DNA of 64,000 nucleotides, taken from the NCBI RefSeq assembly GCF_002834385.1, contig NZ_PITQ01000008.1, forward strand, positions 228,754-292,753. Direction: 5' to 3'. Source of the stretch: Rahnella sp. AA (GTDB lineage: Bacteria; Pseudomonadota; Gammaproteobacteria; Enterobacterales; Enterobacteriaceae). Positions 63,875 to 64,000 of this stretch are shown here, piece by piece. The notes below the pieces were generated by a model. The model worked only from the letters and a program-made list of their open reading frames with translations, was not told the DNA's origin and ran no database searches. Each line of letters begins with the position of its first letter. Position 1 is the first letter of the stretch. The position numbers and the translations under genes were made by a program.

Positions 63875-64000
63875 TGTAGTGGCATAGTGAATTTGGCCAC
63901 CTGAATAGAGGTGATATCATCACCTCATAGTCAAAACAGGTGACATTATGACCGGACGTAACAGACGCAATTTTAGCCCCGAGTTTCGCCTCGAGGCTGC
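63875..64000 (+). mobile_element. Left end of an IS3-family element (truncated by window end)
   Basis: TGTAGTGGCATAGTGAATTT at 63875 has the TG start of IS3-type inverted repeats and is followed at 63948 by an ATG after AGGTGACATT. The frame reads MTGRNRRNFSPEFRLEA, the start of an IS3-family OrfA. The element continues past the window, so whether it is intact cannot be judged. Confidence 0.78.
63948..64000 (+). CDS. IS3-family transposase OrfA, 5' part only
   Basis: The first 17 complete codons, MTGRNRRNFSPEFRLEA, match the beginning of IS3-family OrfA proteins (helix-turn-helix DNA-binding subunit). AGGTG lies seven bases before the ATG. The gene runs off the right edge of the window. Confidence 0.8.
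   Translation, partial: MTGRNRRNFSPEFRLEA

Overview
The window looks like chromosomal DNA of an enterobacterium outside the Escherichia/Salmonella group, most likely Yersiniaceae (Rahnella, Serratia and relatives). The genus is my inference. The evidence is E. coli-like synteny (yecM-argS; murJ-mviM-yceH-rimJ-mdtH-grxB; ghrA-ycdX-ycdY), two ERIC elements, the complete astCADBE operon, and a nac gene with its own sigma-54 promoter signature.

Positions 1-15214 are mostly core genes: a PatB/MalY lyase, yecM, argS, murJ (lipid II flippase), mviM, yceH, rimJ, mdtH, grxB, yceB, ycdY-ycdX-ghrA and a divergent POT-type transporter. Two near-identical tRNA-Ser(GGA) genes follow, then the arginine succinyltransferase operon astCADBE on the minus strand behind a long regulatory region with a good sigma-54 promoter. 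A plus-strand sugar operon (binding protein, ATPase, two permeases, FGGY pentulose kinase, SIS isomerase) is split by an ERIC element after the binding-protein gene.

Positions 29.7-36.9 kb hold an orphan CHAP amidase gene coupled to a lipoprotein gene (T6SS effector/immunity style), a MocR regulator, spy, cstA with a YbdD-type partner, and nac with a sigma-54 site and an NtrC-like box. Positions 37.1-48.5 kb hold a catabolic cluster I cannot assign to a known pathway: SDR, GntR regulator, polar amino-acid ABC importer, M20 deacylase, enolase-superfamily enzyme, metal-ligand-poor M24 (creatinase/ectoine-hydrolase type) enzyme, DapA-like lyase, a divergent CTP-synthase-type amidotransferase and a class I aminotransferase. 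Together with ast and nac this gives the region a strong nitrogen-scavenging character.

From tRNA-Asn (48662-48737) to the right edge the sequence changes to accessory DNA: hypothetical genes, a broken small tyrosine recombinase, IS3-family fragments, an orphan Hcp operon with a candidate pore-forming effector and small membrane immunity protein, secreted Cys-containing proteins, a membrane alpha/beta hydrolase broken at a homopolymer, regulators, an efflux/lactamase-fold cassette, and a toxin C-terminal remnant overlapping its likely immunity gene. A dispersed GC-rich intergenic repeat of about 70 bp, with all copies in the same orientation, occurs only in this part. The last 126 bases are the start of an IS3-family element running off the window.
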